Below are positions 34,805 through 44,135 of a stretch of 64,000 nt of DNA, piece after piece. The translations under genes were made by a program, and so were the position numbers. The notes beneath the pieces are model-generated. The model was not told where the DNA came from, did not search any database, and saw only the letters and a list, made by a program, of their open reading frames with translations. Numbering within the stretch: position 1 is the stretch's first letter; each line of letters starts with the position of its first letter. Source of the stretch: Sporomusa acidovorans (GTDB lineage: Bacteria > Bacillota > Negativicutes > Sporomusales > Sporomusaceae); assembly GCF_900101845.1 (NCBI RefSeq), contig NZ_FNAM01000002.1, positions 124,001 through 188,000 on the forward strand, in the 5' to 3' direction.

Positions 34805-35175
34805 GCAAACACCCCTTCTAAGAACCTTCAACTCATCAAAACCTTTGTCTGGATTGTCAATATTTGTTCAGTCAACATATTCTCAGAGTCATCAATGGTT
34901 TTTCCATTCTTTGTGCGAGTTTTTAATTATACGCATCCGCTGAATAAGCAGTAAAAGTTTCTGTATTAATCCGGTAATTATTACAGGAACTTTATACTAA
35001 GCTTCTTATAGGCCTTTTTTTTCGAACAAAAAAAGCCCTTTAATTTTATGCCTGAAGTAAATGAATAGAAGGTTTTTCAGAAATCATTAATTTTTCTATT
35101 CCATTAATCTTGTTCTGGCATAAAATTTGCATATATATCAACATGAAATCCTTATATTAGGAAACTCTGCTGAAT
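34805..35175. other. intergenic region between kinase and regulator genes
   Basis: No gene. A weak stem GGC.TTTTTTT / AAAAAAAGCC (about 35011-35037) could end the kinase transcript. A plus-strand sigma-54-like sequence sits at 35116-35131. Confidence 0.5.
35116..35131 (+). promoter_or_regulatory. sigma-54-like promoter pointing antisense into the kinase gene
   Basis: TGGCATAAAATTTGCA fits TGGCAT-N5-TTGCA as well as the porin and esterase promoters, but faces the opposite way: transcription would run antisense into the 3' end of the hybrid kinase gene (stop at 35176). No plus-strand ORF follows. Confidence 0.55.
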
Positions 35176-38100
35176 CTAGCTGCGTGTAGCCGATCCAACC
35201 TGTATTTCTGCAAAAGCTAGCCTAAATTCTCCAAGCAGTTTCTCAATTTCTTCAAGCTTGCTCAATAAATCTTTTTTTGAATAATTTTTATAGTTTTGGA
35301 GCATATTCTCCACTTCGTTGATTCCAAAGGAAATATGCAAATTTAACATCGTCCCCTTTAATGAATGTAGATTATTATGAACCCCTGTTAAATTGCCGTC
35401 TGCTGCATATTTTTTGGCGGTTGCGATAGTTTCAGGATATAAATCAAGAAAAGCTTCAAGTAATTTAATAGAAAAAGCTCTGTCATTTTGTACCATGGAT
35501 TCAAGAATTTTAATGGTTTCCTTAACATGAAAAATATTACTTTCTGCTTGTGGTTTATCGTTATTTTCTGTCAAATCCTTGTCAAACCTAATTTTTAATA
35601 ATTTATCCTGTAATAGGGCAGGTTCAATAGGTTTAACTATATAATCATTCATACCCAAGTCAAAACATTTTTTCACACTAGTGCTGTCACCATAGGCGGT
35701 CATGGCAATAATTGGGGTTGTAGCTTTAGTCTTCTCCTGCAAATTCCTAATCTTCCGGGTTGCCTCGAAGCCATCCATTTCCGGCATTTGCAAATCCATC
35801 AATATTACATCCACTTCATGTAACTGCACCATTTCAAAGGCCTCTAACCCATTATAGGCAAAGTATAATTCAAATTCATCAGCTTCCAAAAATGAGCTGA
35901 GAAGCTGGCGATTTACTTCCATATCTTCGACAATAAGAATTTCTAACTTCACCCTATTGGATTTTTGCGGAATTTTCCCACTACCTGATCCTGCATCTAG
36001 ATCAGATGATGAGGAGACAATAAAACTGCCATCTTCCAAAACCATTTCTTTACGTAATATTTTTTCTATCGACTCTAACGTTACCGGTTTATTAATGAAT
36101 CCAGCAATAGGCGGAACTGCTTGCCACCTGTCCAAATCAATACTGTCTTTTGCCGCAGCCATTAAAACAACATCGGCCTTAACCCCGCTCGAAATCAACT
36201 CACAAAATTCTTTTACTACTCTAGATTGTTGGTTTGCTAATAGAGTTGCGTCTAATAAAATTAAATCATATGGCTTCCCGTCTTCACCCCTATATCGAAT
36301 AGTATAAACTGCCTCCACAAAGTGACTACACGTTTCCACGCTTGCACCATAGTATTCCAACTGCTTGCGGATAGTCGAGAGCACTGAAATACTATCATCT
36401 ACAACCAAAGCACGGGTTGAAGACGCATTAACCTGATATTTATTTGCGTAACCACAAATTTTTAGGGGAATTGAAAAATAGAACTCGCTCCCCCAGCCAA
36501 ATTCGCTCCGATAGCCAATTTTTCCACCCATTTCTTCTACAAGACTTTTGGAAATCGCAAGACCCAACCCGGTACCGCCGTACTTTCTGGTTATAGAATT
36601 ATCTGTTTGGGAAAATGCCTTAAATAACCGTTCAAATTTATCTTCCGGTATTCCCGGACCAGTATCTTTAACATGGAAAAGTATCAATGCCGTATCTAGG
36701 TTAAAGTTCTCAACCGTAATGGTGATACTCACTTCTCCTTTTTCGGTAAACTTCACGGCATTATTCAATAGATTATTAAGAACCTGATTAATGCGTACAG
36801 GATCCCCTATTACTTTTGCCGGTAGTGCGAAATCGATATCAAGTATTAACTCCAGATTTTTTTCACTGGCCTTAATAGAATACACCCGTGCTGTATTTTC
36901 TATAACTTTCCGTAAATCGAACGCCACTTCTTCTATTTCTAATTTTCCAGCTTCAATTTTGGCAAAATCCAATATATCATTTAAAATTGACAAGAGTGAT
37001 TCGGCACAGGAGCTTAAGAGATTAACATAATACTTTTGCCTGCTTGTTAACTCAGTTTTACACAAAAGTTTTACCATACCACTAATGCCATTCATAGGTG
37101 TCCTAATTTCATGACTAACGTTGGCTACAAATACATCTTTTACTTTGCAAGCAGCTTCTGCATTTTCTTTAGCTTGCACTAATTCATGCTGGATTCCTTT
37201 TAATTCTTCCGTCTGGGTTGATATCGCTTTGAGCATACGATTAATAGCACTTCCTAAAACCGCAATCTCATCCGTTCCTTGCTCTTCAATTTTTATCTTG
37301 AGATTTCCGTCTAATGCAATATCGCTTACTGTTTGTGTTAGTTTTGCAATTCTACTTAAAAGAAACTTGTGGAGTAACAAAAAACTGATCCAACCTAAAA
37401 TAAAAACACTTAAACTACTAAACCACAGAAAAAAACTGATGATCAGCTTTCCCTGACGGGAAAAGTCTCTTGGAATGACCATCTTAACGGCAGCAGCAGG
37501 CTGACCGTATACATCTGAGATAACACCATAGCCAACAAAATCATCTTCATCAACAGTCTCAAGAAATACTCCATTTTTCTTAGAGCTCTGTATCTCATCG
37601 GTTAACTGAAAGCTAACCGGCAATTGATCAGCCGGTATTATCTCAAAAGGCAGTTTTGTTATTTGGATCATTTTTTGAATTTCTTCATTGTCAACATACC
37701 TTCCAGTCAACAAAATACCCTTGGGTTCGTCATCTCCTCTTTCCGAGGCAATCACGTGTGCACCAAACAGAAACGGCCCCTGCGGCAGAGATAAGACACC
37801 TCTCGATAGCTCTCCTTGCAAAAGTCCTTGAAGATGCCGACGCTCCAATTGCTTTAGTTTATCAGGAATTGGTCTTTTTTCCCGCAGCATAAGATCATAG
37901 TTTTCTCCATAAATCAATTCCCCCTGCATATTATATACCAGCATCATATTGCAATCAGCAGGTTCAAAAAAATCTACTCCAAAATAATTATTCTTGAAAT
38001 CAAGGTGGTTCCTACTATCCATAAACAATTTAAAGTCGCTAGCATTAGCCAAATTAATACATAAATTTTCATTTTCAAAAGCATAGTATTCAATGACATC

Positions 38101-38247
38101 CAGAGCACGTGATACATTTAGTGAACTAAATTCTTTTTCAAGCGATAGAAATCTATATGACAGAACCTGATGGGATACAAAAAAAAACAGGATATTCACG
38201 CATAAGATGGCTAAAGTAATTAAAGCTGTTTTTTTAAAAATACTCAT
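35176..38247 (-). CDS. membrane hybrid histidine kinase with CHASE4, two receivers and Hpt
   Basis: 1023 residues. TM1 about 7-29, extracytoplasmic CHASE4-like domain 40-265 ([14 protein letters not shown] ... [17 protein letters not shown]), TM2 about 268-292, HAMP to 345, HisKA with His379 in [12 protein letters not shown], HATPase_c about 490-610 ([20 protein letters not shown]), a first receiver about 630-745, a second about 770-890 ([16 protein letters not shown]-type core), and a C-terminal Hpt with His in LHSLKGT. A complete phosphorelay kinase. It lies upstream of the NtrC-type regulator, its likely partner. The extracellular signal is unknown. Confidence 0.93.
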   Translation of the reverse strand: MSIFKKTALITLAILCVNILFFFVSHQVLSYRFLSLEKEFSSLNVSRALDVIEYYAFENENLCINLANASDFKLFMDSRNHLDFKNNYFGVDFFEPADCNMMLVYNMQGELIYGENYDLMLREKRPIPDKLKQLERRHLQGLLQGELSRGVLSLPQGPFLFGAHVIASERGDDEPKGILLTGRYVDNEEIQKMIQITKLPFEIIPADQLPVSFQLTDEIQSSKKNGVFLETVDEDDFVGYGVISDVYGQPAAAVKMVIPRDFSRQGKLIISFFLWFSSLSVFILGWISFLLLHKFLLSRIAKLTQTVSDIALDGNLKIKIEEQGTDEIAVLGSAINRMLKAISTQTEELKGIQHELVQAKENAEAACKVKDVFVANVSHEIRTPMNGISGMVKLLCKTELTSRQKYYVNLLSSCAESLLSILNDILDFAKIEAGKLEIEEVAFDLRKVIENTARVYSIKASEKNLELILDIDFALPAKVIGDPVRINQVLNNLLNNAVKFTEKGEVSITITVENFNLDTALILFHVKDTGPGIPEDKFERLFKAFSQTDNSITRKYGGTGLGLAISKSLVEEMGGKIGYRSEFGWGSEFYFSIPLKICGYANKYQVNASSTRALVVDDSISVLSTIRKQLEYYGASVETCSHFVEAVYTIRYRGEDGKPYDLILLDATLLANQQSRVVKEFCELISSGVKADVVLMAAAKDSIDLDRWQAVPPIAGFINKPVTLESIEKILRKEMVLEDGSFIVSSSSDLDAGSGSGKIPQKSNRVKLEILIVEDMEVNRQLLSSFLEADEFELYFAYNGLEAFEMVQLHEVDVILMDLQMPEMDGFEATRKIRNLQEKTKATTPIIAMTAYGDSTSVKKCFDLGMNDYIVKPIEPALLQDKLLKIRFDKDLTENNDKPQAESNIFHVKETIKILESMVQNDRAFSIKLLEAFLDLYPETIATAKKYAADGNLTGVHNNLHSLKGTMLNLHISFGINEVENMLQNYKNYSKKDLLSKLEEIEKLLGEFRLAFAEIQVGSATRS

Positions 38248-38399
38248 TTGGTCCCCTCGTTTTTACGATTTATATTATCTATAATTAAAAATTCGCCAGA
38301 TAATGTTCTGGCAAAATTGTGAGAGCCATTATGTAGCACGAAGTTGCTAATACTACCATACCAGAGAAATCTTAAAACAGTACAATAAGAATATAAAAA

Positions 38400-38471
38400 T
38401 TCGCATGAGTACTAGCTTAGGGTACAATTAGGAACACAAGCAAAATTATACCAAAAAGTACTTCATGCGAA
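38400..38471. repeat. long-armed inverted repeat upstream of the kinase gene
   Basis: TTCGCATGAGTAC (38400-38412) and GTACTTCATGCGAA (38458-38471) are inverted with one extra base and enclose 45 bases. It lies about 150-225 bases upstream of the kinase start and resembles the GCATGTAC stems at 25967 and 39300. Confidence 0.5.
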
Positions 38472-38507
38472 AAAAGCATTTGATTTTATAATTTATATTA
38501 TTATATA

Positions 38508-39162
38508 TTACACTGAGTCTGCAACTTTTTGTATATTAGCCGCAATTTCGGCTAATTGGTGTATTGACGCCGAAATCCTACCAGTAGAACTGGCTTGAGT
38601 ATTACCTAACTCGGTAGTTTTTACTAAAACACTTACTACCTTTGATGTTTCATGTTGTATGGTTTTTAGAATAGTCGCTATATTTTCAACAGACTTACCA
38701 CTATTTACTGCCATTTTCCGGATTTCTTCCGCTACGACAGCAAAACCACGACCATGCTCTCCTGCTCTCGCTGCCTCAATGGCAGCGTTTAAACCAAGTA
38801 AATTTGAATTGGCAGCAATGTCGCTTACAAAACGCAAAATATCTGTCGTTTTTTTTATATCTTCCAGAACTTTCTCGCCGTTTTGGCAAACCTGCGCTAA
38901 ATCACTGGAAAGTTGGTTTGCTAATGTGCTTAGATCGTCAGCCGTCACACTCAAATCCTTAGATGTTATTGCTATCGTCTGCGCCGCATTTTGCAAAATT
39001 TCATGTGTTTGCATATTAACAGCAGCACCAACAACACCAATTAACTGTCGACTTTCATCAAATACCGGCTTAACAATTGCCCTGCACGAAATTCCATATA
39101 TTTCCTTGGGTATGGCAGCAATTACCTTCTTTTTGGTTCTGATGCATTCTAATATACTTCAT
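38508..39162 (-). pseudogene. 5'-truncated soluble chemoreceptor gene
   Basis: The frame from about 39150 ([20 protein letters not shown]...) through [19 protein letters not shown] to the MCP signalling tip [20 protein letters not shown] matches the second two thirds of the soluble chemoreceptor at 17444-18262. The first about 60 residues are missing, and the only start with a ribosome binding site (ATG 39162, AAAGGA) is in another frame. An internal ATG (39014) opens a 168-residue signalling-only ORF. Its sigma-54 promoter is intact 24 bases upstream of the ATG at 39162. Confidence 0.7.
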
Positions 39163-39185
39163 TTCCTTTATTAACTATATTTAAT

Positions 39186-39201
39186 AGCAAATTTTATGCC
39201 A
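39186..39201 (-). promoter_or_regulatory. sigma-54 promoter of the truncated chemoreceptor gene
   Basis: TGGCATAAAATTTGCT, the same TGGCAT-N5-TTGC form as at 29975 and 33189. Confidence 0.75.
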
Positions 39202-39291
39202 ACACTACCGATGCACCGATTTGCAGCATTTTTGTCGTTATAATGCAAGTTAATATTCCCTATATTGTACCTAATTTGATACTTTTCAATC

Positions 39292-39333
39292 ATAATAAAA
39301 ATCCGCATGTACCAATTAAGGTACATGCGGATT
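39292..39333 (-). terminator. perfect-stem hairpin with minus-strand T-run
   Basis: 14-bp stem AATCCGCATGTACC / GGTACATGCGGATT with loop AATTAA; on the minus strand TTTTTATTATG follows. No gene that it would terminate is obvious between it and the tRNA. Related to the stem at 25967-26006. Confidence 0.6.
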
Positions 39334-39569
39334 CCTGTTCAAATTGCTCAATCTTATTAAAGGCGAAACTGATTTTGCTTGCAAAAAATTAATTTTGGCT
39401 ATACCTTTTATATACTACTTACTTCCTTGACGATTACACCTAATAACATACCTGTTAATGGGTTAATATATTGGCCAAGACTTGCTTCCATTATCACAAT
39501 GACTAAACAGATATATTTCAACTCATACTTTCGGTAAGCATGGCAAAATACTAGAGTTATAACAAAAAT

Positions 39570-39613
39570 AATCAAAGGCTTCACGTTCCAAAAAAGCCGT
39601 GAAGCCTTTGATT
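39570..39613 (-). terminator. terminator behind tRNA-Sec
   Basis: 16-bp stem AATCAAAGGCTTCACG / CGTGAAGCCTTTGATT, minus-strand T-rich end TATTTTTGTT, seven bases past the tRNA CCA. Confidence 0.85.
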
Positions 39614-39619
39614 TCTCTC

Positions 39620-39716
39620 TGGCGGGAGCGTGTAGGAATCGAACCCACCCAGGACAGGTTAATGCCCCGCAAACGGTTTTGAAGACCGCAGAAGCCACCA
39701 GGCCTCATCCGCTCCC
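39620..39716 (-). tRNA. selC: tRNA-Sec (anticodon TCA)
   Basis: 97-base cloverleaf including an encoded CCA. The acceptor arms GGGAGCG and CGCTCCC pair, the anticodon loop is CTTCAAA, the TPsiC loop reads GGGTTCGATTCC and the variable arm is long, all as in selenocysteine tRNAs. It implies a selenoprotein machinery (SelA, SelB, SelD), but none of those genes and no selenoprotein gene is in the window. Confidence 0.95.
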
Positions 39717-39828
39717 ATATATATTTACGTATATACTATATCATGACAAGCCTCTTTATACAAGTTTCACTCATGGCATACCTCGCTCTCATTAGTCCAC
39801 ATTTCTGACACAAACCGAAAATTTCTAC

Positions 39829-39858
39829 TTGACAGTGCTCTGTACTATTTGCTATAGT
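39829..39858 (+). promoter_or_regulatory. sigma-70-type promoter of amtB-glnK
   Basis: TTGACA, 18-base spacer, TATAGT. The start site would be near 39865, giving a leader of about 200 bases. Confidence 0.7.
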
Positions 39859-39881
39859 AACAACATCAAGTTAATCCATTT

Positions 39882-39975
39882 AGGCAATGAAGCCTTCGCA
39901 ATAATATGCGAAGGCTTTTTCTGTCTGTTTCCGGACAAAGGCGTCCTGAAGGTTTACTCCTTTTGGACGCCTTTT
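39882..39975 (+). promoter_or_regulatory. amtB leader: two ANTAR-type hexaloop hairpins, each overlapping a terminator
   Basis: Hairpin 1 AGGC-AATGAA-GCCT (39882-39895) overlaps terminator 1 (AGCCTTCGC / GCGAAGGCT then TTTTT, 39891-39921). Hairpin 2 GGAC-AAAGGC-GTCC (39933-39946) overlaps terminator 2 (AAAGGCGTCC / GGACGCCTTT, 39937-39974). Both six-base loops have A1 and G4, the residues known to be recognised by ANTAR antiterminators. Formation of each small hairpin would block the matching terminator. No ANTAR gene is in the window. Confidence 0.7.
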
Positions 39976-40067
39976 GGCGTTTCCCGGAATTTGCTAGGGG
40001 GGGATGTTCTTATTCAACAGTTAGGTTTTATTTTTAAAATATTAGTAAATAAAGGAAGGGATGTAAA

Positions 40068-41483
40068 ATGAAAAAGCTCTGGACTATTTTTACGGTTTGC
40101 TTATTGTTAATGCTTATCTTTGCACCAGCAGCCTTCGCTGATGGCGACACTCCGGCCGAAGCGGCCAAAATTGACACCGGCGATACCGCATTTGTTCTAA
40201 TCAGTGCTGCACTTGTTATGATTATGACCCCTGGTTTGGCCTTATTCTATGGCGGTATGGTACGAACTAAAAATGCATTAAGTACCATCATGCAAAGTTT
40301 TTTTGTTATTGGTCTAATTTCTGTCCAATGGGTTCTTTTCGGTTATTCCCTCGCTTTTGGCCCTGACATCAGCAGTTTCATCGGCGGCCTTGACTGGGTT
40401 GGCCTCGCCGGTGTTGGTCAGGAAGCCAATGCTGATTATGCCGCTACGATTCCCCATCTGGCCTTTATGATCTTCCAGGCAATGTTTGCCGTAATTACGG
40501 TAGGTCTAATCACCGGTGCTTTTGCCGAACGAATGAAATTTGGCGCTTTTGTTGTATTCGCCTTACTTTGGAGTACTTTTGTTTATGATCCTGTTGCCCA
40601 CTGGGTATGGGGTGTAGGCGGTTGGATACGTGAACTGGGCGTACTGGACTTCGCCGGCGGTACTGTTGTTCATATTATATCCGGTGTATCCGGTCTCACA
40701 ATTGCGCTTATGATTGGCAAACGCAAAGGTTATGGTTCTGAAGTCATGATGCCTCATCACTTGCCAATGACTGTTATCGGTGCTTCCCTCCTCTGGTTTG
40801 GCTGGTTCGGCTTTAATGCCGGCAGTGCGTTATCCGCCAACGGTCTTGCCGCCAACGCTTTCGTTGTAACCCATGCGGCCGCTGCTGCCGCCACTGTTTC
40901 CTGGGTGCTCACTGAATGGATTAATCATGGTAAACCGACCATTCTTGGTGCCGCCTCCGGTTGTGTAGCCGGTCTTGTAGCCATCACACCGGCAGCAGGC
41001 TTTGTCAGCCTTATTCCGGCAGTCATCATCGGTTTAGTCGCCGGCATTATCTGCTTCCTGGCCGTAGCTGTACTGAAAACCAGGCTCGGTTATGATGATT
41101 CCCTTGACGCATTTGGCGTACATGGAGTAGGCGGTACCTGGGGCGCTCTTGCCACTGGATTATTTGCCTCCAAGGCCGTTAATCCTGCTGGTGCCGATGG
41201 TCTGTTCTACGGCAATGCCAGTCAATTGACCACTCAGGCAATCGGCGTTGCTGCCAGTTGGGCAGTCGCTGCCATTATGACCTTCCTGATCATTAAACTA
41301 ATTGGTACTTTTATGGAAGTTCGTGCTACTAGCGAACAAGAAGTTCAAGGCCTTGATATTACCGAACACGGTGAGCGCGGTTATGCCTATCAGGATTTTT
41401 TGACAGGCTCGCCGATCGGCTTTGCCTCTTCTACAGGCATTTCTGCTCAGGAAACAGTTGCGAAAAAGACAACTCTCGCGTAA
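40068..41483 (+). CDS. amtB: ammonium transporter AmtB
   Basis: 471 residues with an N-terminal signal-like segment (cleaved near AAFADG) and eleven transmembrane helices. The twin pore histidines are in GGTVVHIISG and DAFGVHGVGGTWG; the Amt signature DPVAHWVWG and the FGWFGFNAGSAL block are present. AAGGAAGGGATG is upstream. Conducts ammonium into the cell and is gated by GlnK, encoded 150 bases downstream in the same operon. Expression appears controlled by the antitermination leader. Confidence 0.96.
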   Translation: MKKLWTIFTVCLLLMLIFAPAAFADGDTPAEAAKIDTGDTAFVLISAALVMIMTPGLALFYGGMVRTKNALSTIMQSFFVIGLISVQWVLFGYSLAFGPDISSFIGGLDWVGLAGVGQEANADYAATIPHLAFMIFQAMFAVITVGLITGAFAERMKFGAFVVFALLWSTFVYDPVAHWVWGVGGWIRELGVLDFAGGTVVHIISGVSGLTIALMIGKRKGYGSEVMMPHHLPMTVIGASLLWFGWFGFNAGSALSANGLAANAFVVTHAAAAAATVSWVLTEWINHGKPTILGAASGCVAGLVAITPAAGFVSLIPAVIIGLVAGIICFLAVAVLKTRLGYDDSLDAFGVHGVGGTWGALATGLFASKAVNPAGADGLFYGNASQLTTQAIGVAASWAVAAIMTFLIIKLIGTFMEVRATSEQEVQGLDITEHGERGYAYQDFLTGSPIGFASSTGISAQETVAKKTTLA

Positions 41484-41632
41484 ACTGTACCTATCATAGG
41501 AAATCCAATAATGATTTACTTCTGAAGGGTGTTATGTTCCACCACTAGCGTCGACTCCCGTTTTACCTGACACCTTGCCTGTAAATCTCGATTGGGATAC
41601 TATCCAGATTTTCTAGAAAGGGAGGACATATC

Positions 41633-42004
41633 ATGAGACCCATTACTAAAATTGATATTATTACCCGCCCGGAAAAACTTGAGGAACTAAAAGAAGCCAT
41701 GAATAAAATTGGTGTTACCGGTATGACGGTAACGCAAGTGTATGGTTGCGGCCTGACAAAAGGGCATACCGAGGTATACCGCGGCCAGGAATACAGCATC
41801 AACTTGGTTCCCAAGGTTAAAATTGAAATTGTCGTCTGCGAAGTACCTGTCGAAAGGGTACTGGAAACCGCTAAAGCAGCATGCAGAACCGGCAAAATTG
41901 GTGACGGCAAAATTTTTGTCTACTCTGTCGCGAACGCAGTGCGCATCCGTACCGGCGAAGAAGGCGATATCGCGATTGCCGATCCGGCAGATATACCGAA
42001 ATAA
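41633..42004 (+). CDS. glnK: P-II nitrogen regulator GlnK/GlnB
   Basis: 123-residue P-II protein. The T-loop runs KGHTEVYRGQEYSINLVPK with the uridylylation-site Tyr at position 54; the B-loop TGKIGDGKIFV and the start ITKIDIITRPEKLEELKEAM are typical. Adjacent to amtB, so the GlnK role of blocking the transporter in ammonium-rich cells is the likely one. GGGAGG lies ten bases before the ATG. Confidence 0.95.
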   Translation: MRPITKIDIITRPEKLEELKEAMNKIGVTGMTVTQVYGCGLTKGHTEVYRGQEYSINLVPKVKIEIVVCEVPVERVLETAKAACRTGKIGDGKIFVYSVANAVRIRTGEEGDIAIADPADIPK

Positions 42005-42012
42005 GAAATACA

Positions 42013-42054
42013 GACCCCGAAGTTCCATGGGTGGAACTCCGGGGTTCTTTTTAT
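42013..42054 (+). terminator. terminator of amtB-glnK
   Basis: GACCCCG.AAGTTCC / GGAACT.CCGGGGTTC followed by TTTTTAT, nine bases past glnK and directly facing the convergent Cys-rich gene. Confidence 0.85.
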
Positions 42055-42056
42055 GT

Positions 42057-42197
42057 CTAGCCTGAACACTTATTTTTTTCTTTACATTTGCTGCAATTCC
42101 CATTGCATTGGGTTAACAGCAGCTTGTAACAGCGGGGACAGCGTATCGTTCCCGGCTCACAGGCCAGCTTGCACTGAGGGCAAATTTGCTGTTGCAT
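42057..42197 (-). CDS. 46-residue Cys-rich protein behind feoB
   Basis: Not assigned to a family. It has nine cysteines in 46 residues: CPQCKLAC, CPRC and a CNGNCSKC...KC tail, so two small metal sites are likely. GAGGTGAT lies five bases before the ATG. It starts 22 bases behind the feoB stop and is probably the third gene of the feo operon; small Cys-rich proteins are often coded next to feoB, though most of those carry a membrane helix and this one does not. Missed by gene callers with a 60-residue cutoff. Confidence 0.65.
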   Translation of the reverse strand: MQQQICPQCKLACEPGTIRCPRCYKLLLTQCNGNCSKCKEKNKCSG

Positions 42198-42219
42198 AGC
42201 AATCACCTCATCTTACCTA

Positions 42220-44067
42220 TCAAATCACAAAAGCGGCGACAATAGCACCGATGAGAAAAGCAAATACCCAGGAACTAATCCAGATTAATCCGCCTTCTTT
42301 CGCGCCGCGCTCCTTGAACATAACCATAACAGTGGCAACACACGGAACAAAGAGGGTAATGGTTACCAGCGCCACGAGCGTCTGCGCCGGCGTGAGAGCC
42401 ATATCACTCAATCCGGCTGCCCCGAAGTCACGGCGGATCAGTCCCATAATAAAGGCAGTAGCGGTCTCTTTGGGAAGCTTCAGCAAACCTTCTGTCACCG
42501 GTGCCAGGGCTAGCTGAATTCCTTCCAGCAGTCCGCTAAGCTGCAGCACTGAAATAATAAGAGCTCCCAGCATGAACAGCGGCGTGGCTTCCAAAAGAAA
42601 TGCGTAGGATTTGGTTACCGTCTTTTTCAGCACATTTTCACCGCGTGGCAGACGGATTGACGGTAAATCAATCAAAAGATCGGAAGACTCGCCTGGCAGC
42701 ACCTTATGGAGAATCTTGCCGGTTATCCCTAAAACCAATAAAATAACCACAATGTAGATCGCAATAAATTTTGTCCCGATGCCGGCAAGCATGCCGGCAA
42801 TCACGCCTAGCTGGGCTGAACACGGGATAGCCAGTCCCAATACAGCGGTAGCAATGGTCCGTTCGCGTTTCGTCCCTAAAATCCGGGTTGTAATGGTTGC
42901 CATGGTTACACAGCCAAAACCTAGAATCAAAGGAATAATGGCACGCCCGTTTAAGCCGATACTGGTCATCACCCGGTCAACAAGCGTTGCCAGTCTTGGC
43001 AAATAACCCGAATCCTCCATAATTGACAGTGCCAGGTAAAAGCCGACGACCAAAGGAAGCAACAGACCCAAGACGTAGGTTACCGTCATGGTCAATAAGC
43101 CGAATTCACCGATTAAAATGGTACCAATAACCGATTGTTCACTAATAAATCGGCCCACAATCCCCCGGACAAACGGTTCATACATTCCCTGCATAAGCGT
43201 CTCTTCTGTAAAGCCAACAATATCCTGCGCCACGATAACCCCAATTAAATAATACATGGCATACAATACAACAACAAAAATAGGGATTCCTGTCCAGGGC
43301 CGCAGCATATACCGTCCCAGTTTGGTAGTAAAGGTCGCACCTTCCTGCGTCTCTGTTACCACATGCTTAATAATATCATTAACCCTATGGCGGCGGGCCT
43401 GATAAATCTCCTCCCGCTGCGTGCCGGCCGGTACACCGTGGCGCTCAGCCACATGCGGATCGCCCTCCAGAACCAGCAAGGCTTCTCCCCGGGAACCAAT
43501 CCGATTCAGCATCGCCTGCAGCAGATTGCTCAATTCAGGTGGAATAATCCCGGTGCGAGCCTCATAGAGCCTTTTTTTAACTTCGTCAACCCCTTTGCCT
43601 TTTACGGCAACTGTTTCGATGACCGGTACGCCCAACAGATGTTCAAGCAATTCACTGTTCACCTTAAGGCCCTGTTCGGCAGCCTCATCCATCATATTAA
43701 TGGCGACAATAGTGGGTATGCCGGTATCGATCACCTGCAGCGTCAAAAATAAATCGCGTTCCAGGTGCACGGCATCCACAACATTCAAGATTAAATCCGC
43801 TGATAAAATAACATCTCTGGCCACTGTTTCTTCATCATTAAAAGAAGAAATACCATATACACCAGGCGTATCAATCACTACATCCTTGCCATAGCGGCCA
43901 TGCGATATGTCAACAGTGGTACCGGGAAAATTGGATACATCCACATACATGCCTGTTAATGCATTAAAAAATACTGATTTTCCCACATTGGGATTGCCAA
44001 CCAGAACAATCTTTTTAGCGCCTTCTGGAACATCAATGTGACCAAGATTATTATGACAGTGACTCAT
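42220..44067 (-). CDS. feoB: ferrous iron transporter FeoB
   Basis: 615 residues. N-terminal G domain: GNPNVGKS (G1), NFPGTTVDIS (G2), DTPGVYGI (G3) and NMMDEA (G4); then two Gate-type membrane cores (LGFGCVTMATITTR, VPCVATVMVMF). It imports Fe2+ across the inner membrane. Shorter than the 770-residue E. coli protein, as is common in this phylum. feoA lies 68 bases upstream. Confidence 0.95.
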   Translation of the reverse strand: MSHCHNNLGHIDVPEGAKKIVLVGNPNVGKSVFFNALTGMYVDVSNFPGTTVDISHGRYGKDVVIDTPGVYGISSFNDEETVARDVILSADLILNVVDAVHLERDLFLTLQVIDTGIPTIVAINMMDEAAEQGLKVNSELLEHLLGVPVIETVAVKGKGVDEVKKRLYEARTGIIPPELSNLLQAMLNRIGSRGEALLVLEGDPHVAERHGVPAGTQREEIYQARRHRVNDIIKHVVTETQEGATFTTKLGRYMLRPWTGIPIFVVVLYAMYYLIGVIVAQDIVGFTEETLMQGMYEPFVRGIVGRFISEQSVIGTILIGEFGLLTMTVTYVLGLLLPLVVGFYLALSIMEDSGYLPRLATLVDRVMTSIGLNGRAIIPLILGFGCVTMATITTRILGTKRERTIATAVLGLAIPCSAQLGVIAGMLAGIGTKFIAIYIVVILLVLGITGKILHKVLPGESSDLLIDLPSIRLPRGENVLKKTVTKSYAFLLEATPLFMLGALIISVLQLSGLLEGIQLALAPVTEGLLKLPKETATAFIMGLIRRDFGAAGLSDMALTPAQTLVALVTITLFVPCVATVMVMFKERGAKEGGLIWISSWVFAFLIGAIVAAFVI

Positions 44068-44135
44068 TTTTCTCCTCCGTCGGCTGACTAACCCCTTATT
44101 GTGTTCTGTACAGCCTTTCTAGATCATTTCCTTCA

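Noticed and set aside
38400-39333. Ends of an insertion sequence or MITE
   Set aside because: No transposase, no target-site duplication seen; the stems look more like terminators or binding sites.
39408-39698. 96-codon minus-strand ORF with a hydrophobic C-terminal half
   Set aside because: It runs through most of tRNA-Sec and its terminator, and has no ribosome binding site for any start after the tRNA. The hydrophobic tail is intriguing but unsupported.
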